Source: Scilla litardierei (lineage: Eukaryota; Streptophyta; Magnoliopsida; Asparagales; Asparagaceae). Taken from it: 64,000 nt of DNA. How positions within the stretch are numbered: the first letter of the stretch is position 1; each line of letters opens with the position of its first letter. The notes below the pieces were generated by a model that was not told the DNA's origin, made no database searches, and saw only the letters and a program-made list of their open reading frames with translations. Location of the stretch: NCBI GenBank assembly GCA_030789695.1, contig CM061132.1:32450418-32514417 (forward strand). The letters are read 5' to 3'. The position numbers were made by a program, and so were the translations under genes. Below, in pieces: positions 19,863 through 31,434 of this stretch.

Positions 19863-20325
19863 ACCAAACCTCTAAACATCATCTAAACATTTATTTTAAT
19901 ACATAAGAAATAGCAAACCAAAACTATTTTTCATATTTTGCTACATTATACGGTTCTATGTATGAACAGTAAACTTCGTATTTTCTCTTTATAACTTTCT
20001 GCAGTCATTATGATGGTATGTAGTTCAATGTTAAGAATGTCAAAATAATGTGTTGATCAAAGCAAAAGTAGCTTGGAAGCTTTGCTTTAATTAGTTAGAG
20101 ATTCAGGCACTCTATAGAACTTTCTTCAGGCATTATGAGTGTAGGTAGTTCAATGTTCAATAAATCTCCATTATCATATGCATGCACGCATATGTGCGAT
20201 GATAACATGAAATGAGTTAACAAAATAAAAGTAAAAGAGCTTACTGAAAACTCAATAAAGTAAGACAACAATTGAACAGAATGATTACAAAGCATACGCC
20301 AAGGGAGTCAGGTCAATCATCTAAC
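19863..20325 (-). other. intronic sequence after the visible exon
   Basis: No gene seen. A segment reading NIELPTLIMPEESSIE on the minus strand (about 20105-20150) recurs in diverged form (NIELHTIIMTAESYKE) near 20000, an imperfect duplication about 125 bp apart. By position it belongs to the intron downstream of the exon at 20326-20482. The next exon is not in the window. Confidence 0.4.
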
Positions 20326-20482
20326 CTTCATAAATATGTTCCAATCGCCTTCCTGAGACACTGACTTCAATATAAATAAACCATTGTTCCAAATAGATGC
20401 TAGACCAGTAAGAGAGTTCCTGATAGCTAATTCTGAGACTTCAAAGTAAGATGATGGCATCTTCTCAATGGTGAAACCAAGC
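20326..20482 (-). CDS. exon of 3beta-HSD/C4-decarboxylase with reticulon domain (fourth visible)
   Basis: The minus-strand acceptor CTCTCGGCAG precedes the exon and the donor AAG/GTTAGA follows it. The 157-nt exon takes 1 nt to complete the codon left open by the exon at 57439-57613, then encodes 52 residues including LGFTIEKMPSSYFEVSEL and SQEGDWNIFMK with no stop. This is the segment after the first membrane hairpin of the plant reticulon domain. The phase match to an exon 37 kb away, on the same strand, is the main proof that both belong to one gene. The next exon (second membrane hairpin) is not visible. Confidence 0.85.
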
Positions 20483-20491
20483 CTGCCGAGA

Positions 20492-20610
20492 GAATTTAAC
20501 ACTTAATAGAAATCTTGCAATGATGTGTTGTCCAGATATGTATTAAGATTAAAATTTAACACTTAATAGAAATCTTGCAATGATGTGTTGTCCAGATATG
20601 TATTAAGATT
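20492..20610. repeat. exact tandem duplication, period 60 bp
   Basis: Two 59-bp copies (about 20492-20550 and 20552-20610) beginning AATTTAACACTTAATAG and ending TGTATTAAGATT look identical. They lie just upstream (in the direction of transcription) of the splice acceptor at 20483. Confidence 0.95.
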
Positions 20611-20865
20611 TGCATTTGCACCTTCATACAATGACATAGATATACAACTTATGTTTATAACAGACAAGTGAACTAGCACATGAGCACTCATGTGTACATG
20701 CACACACAGGCCCGCATGGGGCATACACCAAAGGTTGGGAGAGAAAAAGTACAATGAAACAGTAGATATACAACCTGTCTTATAACATGTAGCATTTAAG
20801 CATGTGCGATGAACTTGGTGCATTCTAAAAAGAAGTAAATCAGCGATAACCGTCAATACAATATT
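20611..20865 (-). other. intronic sequence
   Basis: No gene or repeat recognised between the 60-bp duplication and the outer end of the inverted repeat. Confidence 0.4.
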
Positions 20866-21296
20866 AACAATAACAATGACAACGACATCGACATATGTTA
20901 ATATATTTTGGACAGGTTGTAGCTCTCATTTTTATCTAGTCCAACTTTAAAATTAGGACTTTTCATAACCATCCAGTTACCGTTGGGTTAGTGGCTTCTG
21001 CATCATGACCATGGTAATAACTTAATTTTAATCAAAGATTTTTAATTAATTAATTAATTAGTCAAATTTAATAAGGATTTCATTAGTAAAACTAATTAAC
21101 AGAAACTGTTAATTAAATTAACTTCCCAGATAATAAATAATTTTAATTAACTAATTAATTGATTCAAAATTATCAAGTGGAATAACTCAAATGATTTTTT
21201 ATTTATACTTTAATTATAATTTAATTAGTTTCTTAACCAAGTTTCATAAATAATTACTCAATATCAATTGATTATTCTTCCAGACCTTGTTTGATG

Positions 21297-21801
21297 TGAC
21301 GCAGAACGAAAGCGGGAAGGATATGGTGGGGATTTGGGGAAGAAAGTTTGAAGTTTGTTAACTTTTCGGGCCTCACACCCCAAAGATTTAATGATCACCG
21401 ACTCACACGCCTCGCATGCGGAGATTTTTAAACACTTCGCCCAAGCAACCAAGCACAAGCAACCAAGCACATTCTCGCATCCAATGCAAAAGATTTGGTT
21501 TTAGTGAAACTCAGTTTACACCGAAGTTTAAATTTCTATTCTATTCAATCAAAAAATAAACACGTTTGTGGCCTTTATATAGGCTTACAACTTGAATTCA
21601 AAAATTACATCTAATATGTTACTAAAATTTAAAAATAACTAAATGACCTAAAATAAATAAATGACTCAAAAGACTTAACTCTATCTTAAATGAAATAACC
21701 AAATGACTCAAAATAACTGGAAGACTCAAGCGTTCAAAACTATATCTAAAATAAAATCAAAATGACTTTTTCTAAAATTCAAATGGGATGAATCCTCATC
21801 A
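21297..21801 (-). mobile_element. solo LTR, 505 bp
   Basis: On the minus strand it runs TGATGAGGATTC ... CTGCGTCA and is flanked by perfect CATCA duplications (plus-strand TGATG at 21292-21296 and 21802-21806). The right arm of the inverted repeat lacks this segment, which confirms it is an insertion. A promoter-like CCTATATAAAGG lies at about 21573-21587 in the minus orientation. No internal region remains. Confidence 0.85.
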
Positions 21802-23318
21802 TGATGGCTTTTGAATCAAGTAGAAAATTGTGATTAGTTAATAAGTTCTTGCAAAATAAGGTTTGCTTAGCAATTCTAATCAAATAATTTTTTTTGATTA
21901 TAATTGTTTTCCTTTTCATTAAATACTTCCATTTAGTAATTAACCCTAATTAATTAATTAATTAATTAGTACTTGAATTCTAACATCGAGAAGCATAAAA
22001 ACAAGATGCAGTAAAATTTTCGTTGTTACAAGGAGGACTCTTATTTGATGGGTTTTTAAACAAGTAAAATTTGTAACTAAATAATTTGTGTAAATCAAAA
22101 AAAATTTAAACAATTATAATCAAATATGGCTTTTTACCTTAAATTGGATTCTAAATTGAAGATTTTTCTTAATGAAACACTTTAAAATTAGTAGGCAATC
22201 CTAAATAAGCCAGAATTACTCACTAATTTCAAATTTGAGAGATTTTCATTTTAATTTTAAGAAGCAGAAATAAGGGAAAAAATAAAAACCCTTAAAATAA
22301 ACAAAGTTTACGTTAAAAAACAAAAGGAGAAGACATGACAAAAAAACATTAGGAGTTCACTTAGATCCATAAAGGAAAAAAGAAGGGAAAATGAAAAAAA
22401 GAAATAAGAAAAAGAAGGGAAAATTTAGTTTAAGACGCTTTCTTAAAAATCAATTTCCACTAAACCCTTCAACCAAAGAAGTTATCTTCAACAACATTGA
22501 GTGTCAAATAAATTTGAAGAAAGCCTCTATCACTCTTTTAGCTGGTACGAGTGCTCTTTTAGCTTGTACGAGTATGTTTATCCTTAAATAAAAAGATTTT
22601 GTATGTTTATATGGCCATGTATTTTCCATTTAGACAAGTATATTAGTACCTTTATCATCAAATACGTAATACTTCTCATGAATGTGACATTTGTTATGGA
22701 CATGTACATAAATATTAGAGTTAATTCTAAATATGCAAATATTGTTAGTATTTAGGTGAAGCTATTGCTTTATGAATAATAAAAATATTAGTGTCCAAAT
22801 TGAAAGTATAAATCAATATTTTTATATGCATTTGGGGATAAAAATGATAATATACAAATAAAATGAGGTAGATGGACCTTTTCCAATTTTAACTAAAATG
22901 TGCACCATATCACTTCATTCAATGAGGGCCAGTCCAAATTGATTTTTAATATAGGGCGTATACCATATTTTCACAAAAAAGAAAGAGAAAAAGATGAAAA
23001 AGAAAGAAAGGAAATGGGAGGAAACAAAACAAAAAAGAATAACATTTTTCACAAAATATTTCGAATTGACAGTTAATCTTATTTAATTAAAATTTTATTA
23101 GATACATTACCATTGAGGGGGGGTTCCATTAGATACAAAAGGAAAAAAAAGAAAAGGAAAACAATCAAAAATGAAATACGTAAAAAGAGAAAGCAGATCT
23201 AAAAGAAAGAAAGAAAAAAGGGAAAGAGAAAAAAAGGGAAACAAAATAGGAAGGTAATAAAATGAAAGTAAAGCAAAGAAAGAGAAAAGGAAAGAAAATA
23301 AAAAATGTTACTACCAAG

Positions 23319-23909
23319 CAAGGTTTGAGGTTTCGGCCGATACCCTTGGGTATCGGCCGTATCGTTTCGGTATTGGTGGGTAACGAGACCGAAACTAGGG
23401 GTTAGTTTCGGTAACGGCCGATACTGGACGGTATCGGTCAGTTTCGACCGATACCGACCGATACCGTTCAGTATCGGTCGAAAACGGAGTAAGAAGAATG
23501 TGTGATTAAATAAAAATTCTCAAAAAAATCCAAAAATGATATATTGACATGCAATTCACACCCTACATTTGTCTAAACATATTACACATTATTTACAAGT
23601 TTGCTATATTATAACTAACGAGAGTGTTTTTTGCTAAATGGTTAACGTGAGTATCATATTTTTAACTAATATTGTTGATAATTATGTTATAAGTTACAAA
23701 TTATCTTTATTAGTTTGTCATTATCTTATTAGTAACAAATTTTAACTAATATTGTTAGTTACATGTAACTTACAATTTTTGAAACTATCAATACGGACGA
23801 ACCGAAACTCACTTCCGAAACCGTCGAAGCGGACGATACCGAAACCGAAACCGAAACCTAAATTTTTGATAGAGCGATACTGAGACCGAAACCGAGACCT
23901 CAAACCTTG
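23319..23909. mobile_element. non-autonomous hAT element (MITE), 591 bp
   Basis: Terminal inverted repeats CAAGGTTTGAGGTTTCGG / ACCGAGACCTCAAACCTTG are flanked by a perfect 8-bp duplication CTACCAAG (23311-23318 and 23910-23917), the hallmark of hAT insertion. Dense GGCCGATACC, ACCGATACCG and ACCGAAACCG motifs crowd both ends and the centre is AT-rich with no transposase. Its right end matches the terminus of the hAT remnant at 2390. It could be mobilised by a relative of that transposase. Confidence 0.9.
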
Positions 23910-24085
23910 CTACCAAGCCTCGTACAGTAAACCTAACTTTGACCTTTGCTCTAGTTAATGCCCAACAATCATTAGCTCTGCACATGTTTGCATGCATGTA
24001 GCCAAGCTACCATCTTATATATAGTTCAAATCATCCCGATTTATAATAAAGATCGATTGTCAAAATTTATCCAAGAAAATTGAAG

Positions 24086-24159
24086 TTCAAACCCTCTATT
24101 AACGTAGACCCAAAGATCAAAGTGTCTCTCACCTTTTTTCGTCAATAAAGGATTTCGTC
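24086..24159. other. spacer at the centre of the giant inverted repeat
   Basis: About 74 bp between the inner ends of the two arms, with no coding. Confidence 0.65.
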
Positions 24160-25083
24160 CGTTAATTTTCCAAGATAAATTTTGACTATTGATTTTTGTT
24201 ACAAATCGGGCTCTTGTAAACTATATATAAGATGTTAGCCTAGCTACAAGCATGCAAAGGGGTGAGAAGTTAATGGTTGCTAAGCAAGAACTAAAGCAAA
24301 AGTTATGGTTTGGTGTGCGGTCAAGGCCATTTTTTAATTTTTGTCTTTTTCTCTTTCTTTCCATTACTTTTCTACTTTTCTTCTATTACCTTTCTAATTT
24401 GCTTACCTCTTTCTTTCTTTTGGCCTCCTTTTTTGTATTTCATTTTGAATTTCTAATTTCCTTCTTTTCCATGTGTATCTAATGTACCCCCATCAATGTA
24501 GTTCTCTCATTTAAATTTTTTCATTTTATGGTTCTTTTTTATTTGTTTATCTTTGTACACTTCTTATCATTAAAATGAAAACCACTCAAATTAGAGTTTA
24601 GTTACTAATTCTTAATTAATTAGGTTTGACTACTAATTTTAAAATATTTCTTGAAATTGTGTCTTTTTCTTTCTTTTGTTTTCTTTCATTTTATTATCTA
24701 CCTATTTTTCTTTTTCTTTTTTATATTTCATTTTTCACTTTTCGTCATTCTCCTATTGCTTATGCATATGATGTATCCTTCGATGGTGTGATGCATTTCG
24801 CTAGGGATTTGATGATAAAAGTGGATTTTTATTGGAATTTCAGATCTAGTACTAAAAAGAAACCCTAATACAATAAATCTACTCGCTAACTAAGACTAGG
24901 AAATAATTCTTAACCTAGGGGAAAAGCCAAATCCTAATACAATTAATCTAAGGGGATAAATAAAATAACTCTCTCAATTTTCGCATCCCTTCTAGGGCCG
25001 GCTCAACCCACTTTAAATAGAAAAAACACTCCTAATTGTTATTTTACCCAATTGCCCCTTTCCTCCAATTACTAGCCGCATCA

Positions 25084-25577
25084 CTACTCCGCCCCTGAAA
25101 ATCCACCTTGTCCTCAAGGTGGTGCACGATGTCCGTGGGCCATCCGTTCCACCAGGTCGATTGCAAGCCTCCTCCCGGGTCAAATGATGAGAGTAGTCCC
25201 CACCGCTTTCAACGAAGTCCGGAAAAATATCGTCGGGCCAAGGAGGAATCCAAAAAGCGTCGTCGGGCCCCCACAAATACTTAGGATGGTCGTCGTCGTC
25301 GTCGTTGCACTGCTGGAATCCTTCCCCGGGCCCCATAGATGGCTGAAATCCTGAAAATGAGCCAGATCGGGACTCGTGCTGGGCCCAAGGGGGCCCCGAA
25401 GTGCTCGACAGGGGTTGTCGGTCCCCCTCCTACATCGCCGCCCCCAATAGCGCCTTCAGGGGGTGTCGGAACCCCCCAAACTCCTTGCTACAGCCCCCCA
25501 GGGGCTCGGCGGCACCCGCCGGCCCAAAATCTGGGCCGGCGGGGCACCGCCGGGGCCCCAGGGGCCTGTCGCCGCCC
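25084..25577 (-). other. TRIM1 3' internal region
   Basis: Minus-strand frame 25336-25013 reads PKYLWGPDDAFWIPPWPDDIF and TLRTRWIFRGG but crosses into the LTR; coding is doubtful. It includes a GC-rich block (25380-25577) and a GTCGTCGTCGTCGTCG run near 25291 that encodes an Asp run. Confidence 0.4.
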
Positions 25578-26222
25578 CTAGGGGGTACGGCGGGGCTTCG
25601 CCGTGCCCCTAGGGGGATGGCGCAGCCCCGGGAGGGGCGGGCGGCCCTTGCGGCCCCTCCTGCGGGTTCGCCGGCCCTCCTGGAATCTGTCGGAGGGGCT
25701 GCCGCCTCCCTCCGACGTTCCGTGCTCCCTCCGGTGGCTCAAAGATGGCCTGAGATGCCTCCCACCCTTGGTTGTAGTGGTCGAAGGCGCCGTCTTCTTA
25801 GTTTCTGGATCTTCCTTGTTAAAAATCACATTTTCTGGATCTGAAAATTTCAGATCTGGATCTGAAAATTTCAGATCTGGATCTGAAAAGATAGCCTCAT
25901 GCTTCAGATCTGCACCATTTTCCTCCGTCTCTATCGGATCTGGATCTGATAATTCCAGATCCGGATCTGATAATTCCAGATCTGGATCTGGGGAAGATTT
26001 CAGATCTGGATCTGAAGATTTCAGATCTGGATCTGATAATTTCATATCTGGATCACCGACAGCCGCAGGCTTCAGATCTATCTTTGTCTTTGCATCGGAA
26101 AGATAGCGACGGTCGATCTCCGCCACTTTCTCCTTGTAGCGACGATTGATCTCTGCCAAACCCTCCACTATTTGACGGCGCGCCCTTTCCCTTCTCTCTA
26201 CCCATGCGTCGATCAGATCCAT
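25578..26222 (-). CDS. TRIM1 gag-like protein with SDPDL repeats
   Basis: This 214-aa open frame starts about 30 bp after the primer site. Residues 1-45 are a charged coiled-coil stretch (ERRERARRQIVEGLAEINRR) that may correspond to the gag N-terminus. Residues about 60-130 hold nine or so copies of a 6-7 residue unit SDPDLK/E, encoded by 21-bp DNA repeats of GGATCTGAAAATTTCAGATC type. The C-terminal part is Arg/Pro/Gly-rich from the GC-rich block. No capsid, zinc knuckle or enzyme motif. Function unknown. Confidence 0.55.
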   Translation of the reverse strand: MDLIDAWVERRERARRQIVEGLAEINRRYKEKVAEIDRRYLSDAKTKIDLKPAAVGDPDMKLSDPDLKSSDPDLKSSPDPDLELSDPDLELSDPDPIETEENGADLKHEAIFSDPDLKFSDPDLKFSDPENVIFNKEDPETKKTAPSTTTTKGGRHLRPSLSHRREHGTSEGGGSPSDRFQEGRRTRRRGRKGRPPLPGLRHPPRGTAKPRRTP

Positions 26223-26826
26223 AAATCGGGTGCTCGCCCTGGATCTTAAGCTCTGATACCAATTGATGCGTTTCGCTAAGGATTTGATGATAAAAAGTGG
26301 ATTTTTATTGGAATTTCAGATCTAGTACTAAAAAGAAACCCTAATACAATAAATCTACTCGCTAACTAAGACTAGGAAATAATTCTTAACCTAGGGAGAA
26401 AAGCCAAATCCTAATACAATTAATCTAAGGGGATAAATAAAATAACTCTCTCAATTTTCGCATCCCTTCTAGGGCCGGCTCAACCCACTTTAAATAGAAA
26501 AAACACTCCTAATTGTTATTTTACCCAATTGCCCCTTCCCTCCAATTACTAGCCTCATCATGGTGTTCTTTCATTTAATTTGTTTATTTTTAAGGCTTCC
26601 TTTTAAATTTTCCTCCTTTTATATTTCTTACCATAAGAATGAAAACCTCTCAAATTAAAGTTTATTTATTAATTCTTGATTAATTTGAATTAACCAGAAA
26701 ATTTTAAAGTATTTCATCAAAACTTCCTTTCCTTTTCTTGTTTTGTATACGAATCAAACAAGAGATTTAGAGAAAAAATAGGTTAATGAGTTAACTGATC
26801 TCCTTACCTTTATTATGCTCATATAT

Positions 26827-27261
26827 ATAGCAAAAATGTACCTAAGAACGTGCGTAGGTAGAGTTACATGCGCACACCCCCTCTGTTCGGTGTTTTTAAG
26901 TATTTTTTTTTGAATTTTTTTGCAATAGCTAGATATACTTGTTATGAAGCTCCCCACAAAATTTCAGGTCAATCCAACACTGTTTGAGCCTCCATTCTTC
27001 GATTTCAAAAACATTGCGCAAATCTGTCCAGAATTCTGAACAGTTTTGCGCAACGTTCAATTCTGGACAGTTTTGCGCAACGTTTTTGAACGATGAACGG
27101 ATGCTCAAACGGTGTTGGATTGACCTGAAATTTTGTGGGGAGCTTCATAACAAGTATATCTACATACTGCAAAAAAATTCAAAAAAAAATACTTGGAAAC
27201 CCCGAACAGAGGGGGTGTTCGCTGGTAACTCTGCCTGCGCACGTGCATAGGCACATTTGCC

Positions 27262-27263
<2 letters not shown>
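26827..27263. mobile_element. fold-back MITE, arms about 215 bp
   Basis: The left half (CAAAAATGTACCT, AACGTGCGTAGG, CACCCCCTCTGTTCGG, TTGTTATGAAGCTCCCC) returns in reverse complement in the right half up to AGGCACATTTGCCCC. The centre near 27045 has TTTTGCGCAACGTT twice. TA-rich flanks suggest a TA target. No coding. Confidence 0.85.

Positions 27264-27319
<56 letters not shown>
27264..27319. repeat. (AT)n microsatellite
   Basis: About 56 bp of pure AT directly beside the fold-back MITE. Confidence 0.98.
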
Positions 27320-27323
<4 letters not shown>

Positions 27324-27640
27324 ACATGTATCAGCTAGACAAGAATGAAATTTACTCCTTGGCGAGCGTCAAGAACATCACTTCCTATTTTTTTCCAACG
27401 ATTGGATACGTTCATTGTGATCTTCATGGTGTAAAAATCCATACCATCAATTCAAATGCATCCAAGATATTTTCCTCGCTAGTAGTTGTAAAAAGTTATA
27501 TTACTACAAAACTGAAATTAATGATAAATGACTGAACGAGCAAACCTCTTGGGTTCATTTGAAAATTAGTAGTTTGAGGTTTTAGAATATGAATATCAAA
27601 ATGAATGGATCCGATCGTTAGGAAGTTAGGTTTCGATGTT
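27320..27640. other. no gene seen
   Basis: A 92-codon frame here begins inside the AT microsatellite and has no family signature. 27570-27640 resembles 47925-47990 (GAATATGAA, AATGAACGGTTCCGATC-like), so it is probably a repeat piece. The exact 3' end of copia 2 falls somewhere near 27640. Confidence 0.4.
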
Positions 27641-27776
27641 AGCCAAATAGGAAATTTCATCCTTGATTAGCTAATGCACATTTTTCTCATGTGTGTGTGA
27701 AACTAAACAAGTTTGTGCCAACATACATGAGGCCCAACATAACCACCAGACAAGCATTAAAATTCTAATCTTAACA
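27640..27776 (-). repeat. copia 2 3' LTR (lower end approximate)
   Basis: On the minus strand it starts TGTTAAGATTAGAA at 27776 and shares GGGCCTCATGTATGTTGGC and AACTTGTTTAG with the 5' LTR. The end is not sharp. Confidence 0.6.
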
Positions 27777-27789
27777 CTCTTCAAACTGG

Positions 27790-30700
27790 AGCATGAATAT
27801 CTATCATGCCCCGGTTGCTACAAATCTAGGAAATGACTTCTGGGGAAAATAATCTTGGTGAACACATCCATTAATAGATCAGAAAATCTAGTAAATAGGG
27901 TACACATATACTTAGTTAATGCTGTATCTCGCACAAAACGACAATCCACATCGATGTGTTTGGTATGCTTATAAATATCAGTTTATCAGCAAATATAAAT
28001 GGCTATCAAATTGTCATAGTACATGGGCATACCCTCGAAACTTTGGAATCCAAGCTCACACTAGAGTCTTCAATCACATTATATTACACACGGCATAAGC
28101 CATAGCTCGATATGCAGCTTCAACACATAACAAGATACCATATTTCCTCCTACTTGCCAGGTTATCAAGTTTCCTCCTGCATAACTACAGTACACAGAGG
28201 TAAACCTCTGGTCTCACCTTTCCACAACATAACCTGGATATGAATCAGCATGAATCCTCCAAGTGTCCATGCCCCATAAAATAATCCTCTTTAGGAGCCC
28301 TATTAATGCACTACAAATACACAAAGCAGCTCTCGAATGAACATCTATAGACTAGTGCATAAAATAGATCACTAAACCAACTACATATGTGATGTCTAGA
28401 TGTGTAATGGTAACATGGATAAGCTTGCCAACCGCCTCTTATAATGTGACATCAACAAATAACGGGCTAGTTCAATCACATATATCAACAGTGGCATCCA
28501 TGTGTGTGCTTGTAGGTTTACTACCAAGTAAGCATGCCTCATGTAACAAGACAAATGCATACTTTCTTTAAGATAATGCGACTTAACACATGTGAAAAGC
28601 AATCTCTATCCTAATAAAGTATTACGGTCTTTTAAATCTCTATCAACATACTATTTCTTCAAGTATTTTTTGGTCTCCTCAAAGCTAAACTTATCACTGC
28701 TGATAAGAATAATATCATACAAATACATTGCATTCATCACAACCCATGAAGAATGATGACGAACAAAGACTGAGGATTTGGATAGCATCTCTTGAATCGA
28801 CCTGGCTAAACTTCTGGAACTGTGTCCAATGACTTTGCTTAAGTCTATAGATCGCCTTTCTAAGGCTACACCTTAACCTTCCCATAAGCAACATACATAG
28901 AAATATGCTCCATGTAGACCTCTTCTAGATCCCTATAAAGAAAGGAGTTCTTCACATCCAACTAAATCATATATCATTGTTGATTAATGGCAATGGAGAA
29001 GATAACACAAGTAGAATTCAAAATAGCAACGAGTGTTAAATTTCAAAATAATCAACCTTATAAGTCTGAGTAAAGACTTTGGTAACAAGGCAGGCTTTAT
29101 AGTGATCCGTGGTCCAATCAAGTCGGTATTCCAAACTAAAGACCTAGAGACGACCAACTGCCTACAAATCATGTCATATTTGGACCAACTCTCATGTGCC
29201 CTCAGACAACAGAGCTTTCATCTTCTCATCCATATCAACTTTTCAAGCTGGATATGTTAATGCTTCTTGGTATGTTTTGGGTTGAGATACTGACTATAAG
29301 GAAAGAGCAAATTTTTAAAAGAAAGATGTAATACAATCATATCAAACAAATTGAGAAATGGAATGTAAAGTACTATCGACTGTTTACCATTACAAAAAGT
29401 AATTGGTAGTCCAAATCAGTCGGAGTGAGGGAAGGAGATTGTTCAGACTCGACAACTGGGAGTTTCATATTTCTGGAACAAGGAACGGGGTAACACTCTA
29501 ATGACATCATGTCTACATATGTAGTAGTTTGGAAACTAGTTGCTAAATAAAAATACCCAGTAATGGAACCGTACTTGTACTTGGCACAAGAATTGAAGGT
29601 CAAACGGGATCTTATTGTTTGTTAAATTAGAAATATGAGTCTGATTCAAGAAGGTCACATTAGCTACAACATAGCATAGACGACTAACAAGATCAAAACA
29701 TCAATATCCCTTCTGAGTTATAAGATAGCTCACAAAACACATTTGATAAATTAGGGTAATAATTTATCAAGATCAAGATTATGATCATGGACAAAATAGA
29801 TGCACCAAAAATTGTAGGTTGAACATGAATTTCAGGCTTATCTAGAAATAGGCATAAAAGGGGAACATCACCATGCAAAAATGATGAAGGCATTATATCA
29901 ATCAAAAACAGGCACACAAAATTGCATCAGACAATACGTATTTAGAAACATTCATTTGAAACATCAGAGTACATGTGAACATTACGAATATCTATACTTC
30001 CACCATGCAACCTCATTTTGTTGATTGGTATGAAAACACGCGGTTTGATGTAAAATCTCAGGAAAAGCACAAAAGTTGGATGTATCTTGTTTAATGAATT
30101 ACATTGCATTACCAGTACGGAGAATATTAACAAAAGGGGGAAAACAAAATTTTGATTTCATAAAAGAGATATTTGATAATGTCGGGAACATGTGTCCTGT
30201 CCTTCATTAAATACACTCATATCATACAAGAAAAATCATCAACTAAGATAAAATATATATAACCAGAAACTAAAGAAATTTAATATGGACTCCAAACATC
30301 TGAATGTAATAAATCAAAAAGGCAACTACTTCTACGATGGACTCTATCGGGAAAACAAAGCATGAGCATGCTTTCCAAGTTGTTATGACTCGCAACATGA
30401 GGAAAAAAACAATAACACAATAGGACCATATGGCACAACTTCTCTAAATAAGAATGACCAAGATGACGATGTCATAGTAATGGAAAAGAAAATATGGCAA
30501 CATCTAAACCAACAGAAGCATTCCATGTATTCAAGAAGTATAGACCTCCTCTCTTATGCCCAACCCAATCCTCATCCCAGTCTGCAGGTATTGAAACATA
30601 AAATAGAAGTTGTAAAACATGACTCAGTAGTTCTTTATGTTTTGTAATCTATATGATAAGCAAAAGATTAACTAATACAAATTACGAATTAGACTTCCAA

Positions 30701-31300
30701 ACGGACATACGAAGGGCTACGGAAATGGTTATACATACTTAGGAACATGTAAAGCATCATGTTGTGATAGTGAAAATGTAGCATGAACCGTCTCTTTGCT
30801 AAGAACAAGTAAAGTGCCATCAGTGATATCAAATTTAGGATACATGTAAACAATGATAATGAATAGGAAATACTCTTAGTATCTGACATTTGGAAGGAAG
30901 CTCTAAAATGTAATGGCATTTTTAATAAAGCAAATAGAACATCCATACCCAACGAAGAAACATGTGTAACAAAATAAGACCTGCTGCCCAAAGGCCTCTT
31001 ATACTCAGCCTGAGAAAAATGAAAGTATGGTTCGAAGAAGATCCAATTGGAAAAAAATATAAACTAATCCGAGGCTGGACCAATAGAGCCTCCAGTGACA
31101 GAATCTAAAAAGCATTCTGGGATCGTCCAAACTCCATCCAACAATTTTAAAGGCATAGTTGTTCCTATTATAATGTATCCAGTGCTGAAATTGTGATCGA
31201 TACCGGACTATCATCAATCACCAAAGCCGCCGCCATCACCAAATTCATGGCCTCAACCTCGATGATGACCTTGGCCTCATCGTCTAACTACTACTAATGG
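27790..31300 (-). pseudogene. copia 2 gag end, protease, integrase, RT and RNase H
   Basis: Minus-strand landmarks. About 31200-31005: gag-like. 30800-30740: LSQHDALHVPKYV (pre-integrase). 30290-30190: integrase core DVWSPY...GYIYFILVDDFSCM and YLMKDRTHVPDII. 29917-29760: LIDIMPSSFLHGDVPL. 29755-29645: SYLITQKGY (integrase tail). 29160-29040: RT start in mixed frames. 28960-28690: LDVKNSFLYRDLEEVYMEH with degenerate remainder. 28440-28400: VGKLIHVTIT. 28260-28110: RNase H start. 27990-27920: HTKHIDVDCRF-like. Stops throughout. Confidence 0.85.
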
Positions 31301-31434
31301 AGACCTCTCGATTGAGGGCTAAGTCATCTCGGTGGATCCAGTCTCAAAAGCCAACCGCTGAATATGTCATAAGATGGTAACCAATGAAAGGACGGTCTTA
31401 TCTTAAGAATCTATCCACGTACCTGGCAGCAGTA

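Larger units (their letters stand above)
20866..24085 (+). repeat. left arm of giant inverted repeat
   Basis: Read in reverse complement, this arm follows the right arm piece by piece. The outer end has ATATGTTAATA and TTAAAATTAGGACTTTTCATAACCA-like blocks (right: 45000-45110). Then come the AATTAATTAA-rich segment (right: 35700-35930 and 44949-), the block at 21830-22330 (right: 35230-35680), the purine-rich part 23140-23310 with CATTAGATACA and AAATGAAATAC (right: 24313-24480), and the inner end CAAAATTTATCCAAGAAAATT near 24058 (right: 24155-24180). Two later insertions sit in it: a solo LTR (21297-21801) and a hAT MITE (23319-23909). Confidence 0.8.
24789..26560 (-). mobile_element. TRIM1: short non-autonomous LTR retrotransposon
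   Basis: LTRs 24789-25083 (295 bp) and 26264-26560 (297 bp), TGATGC to CATCA, are flanked by perfect TGGTG duplications (24784-24788 and 26561-26565). The minus strand carries a primer site ATTGGTATCAGAG (26251-26263) next to the 5' LTR and a purine tract AGGGGCGGAGTAG next to the 3' LTR. The internal region is only 1180 bp with no protease, RT or integrase. The end of the internal region keeps the CACCTTGAGGACAAGGTGG box found in R1 and R2, so it is a Reina-related derivative moved by enzymes supplied elsewhere. Confidence 0.9.

Noticed and set aside
20563..20856. 97-codon minus-strand frame as a further exon of the host gene
   Set aside because: It lies directly upstream of the acceptor, spans the 60-bp duplication, and the phase of the exon at 57439 already fits the exon starting at 20482.
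24252..24868. Two plus-strand frames (76 and 80 codons) that look like membrane proteins; also 35036-35245
   Set aside because: They are T/C-rich repeat sequence in the arm of the inverted repeat, which reads as Phe/Leu/Ser; no start context or homology.
25339..25844. Pro/Gly/Ala-rich plus-strand frames in TRIM1
   Set aside because: Reverse reading of the GC-rich gag linker.
27135..27338. Open frame ending in a long Ile-Tyr repeat (also 27257-27535, 47985-48227, 53650-54184 and the first 26 codons upstream of LINE ORF1)
   Set aside because: The IYIYIY stretches are simply the TA microsatellites translated; no protein family is present.
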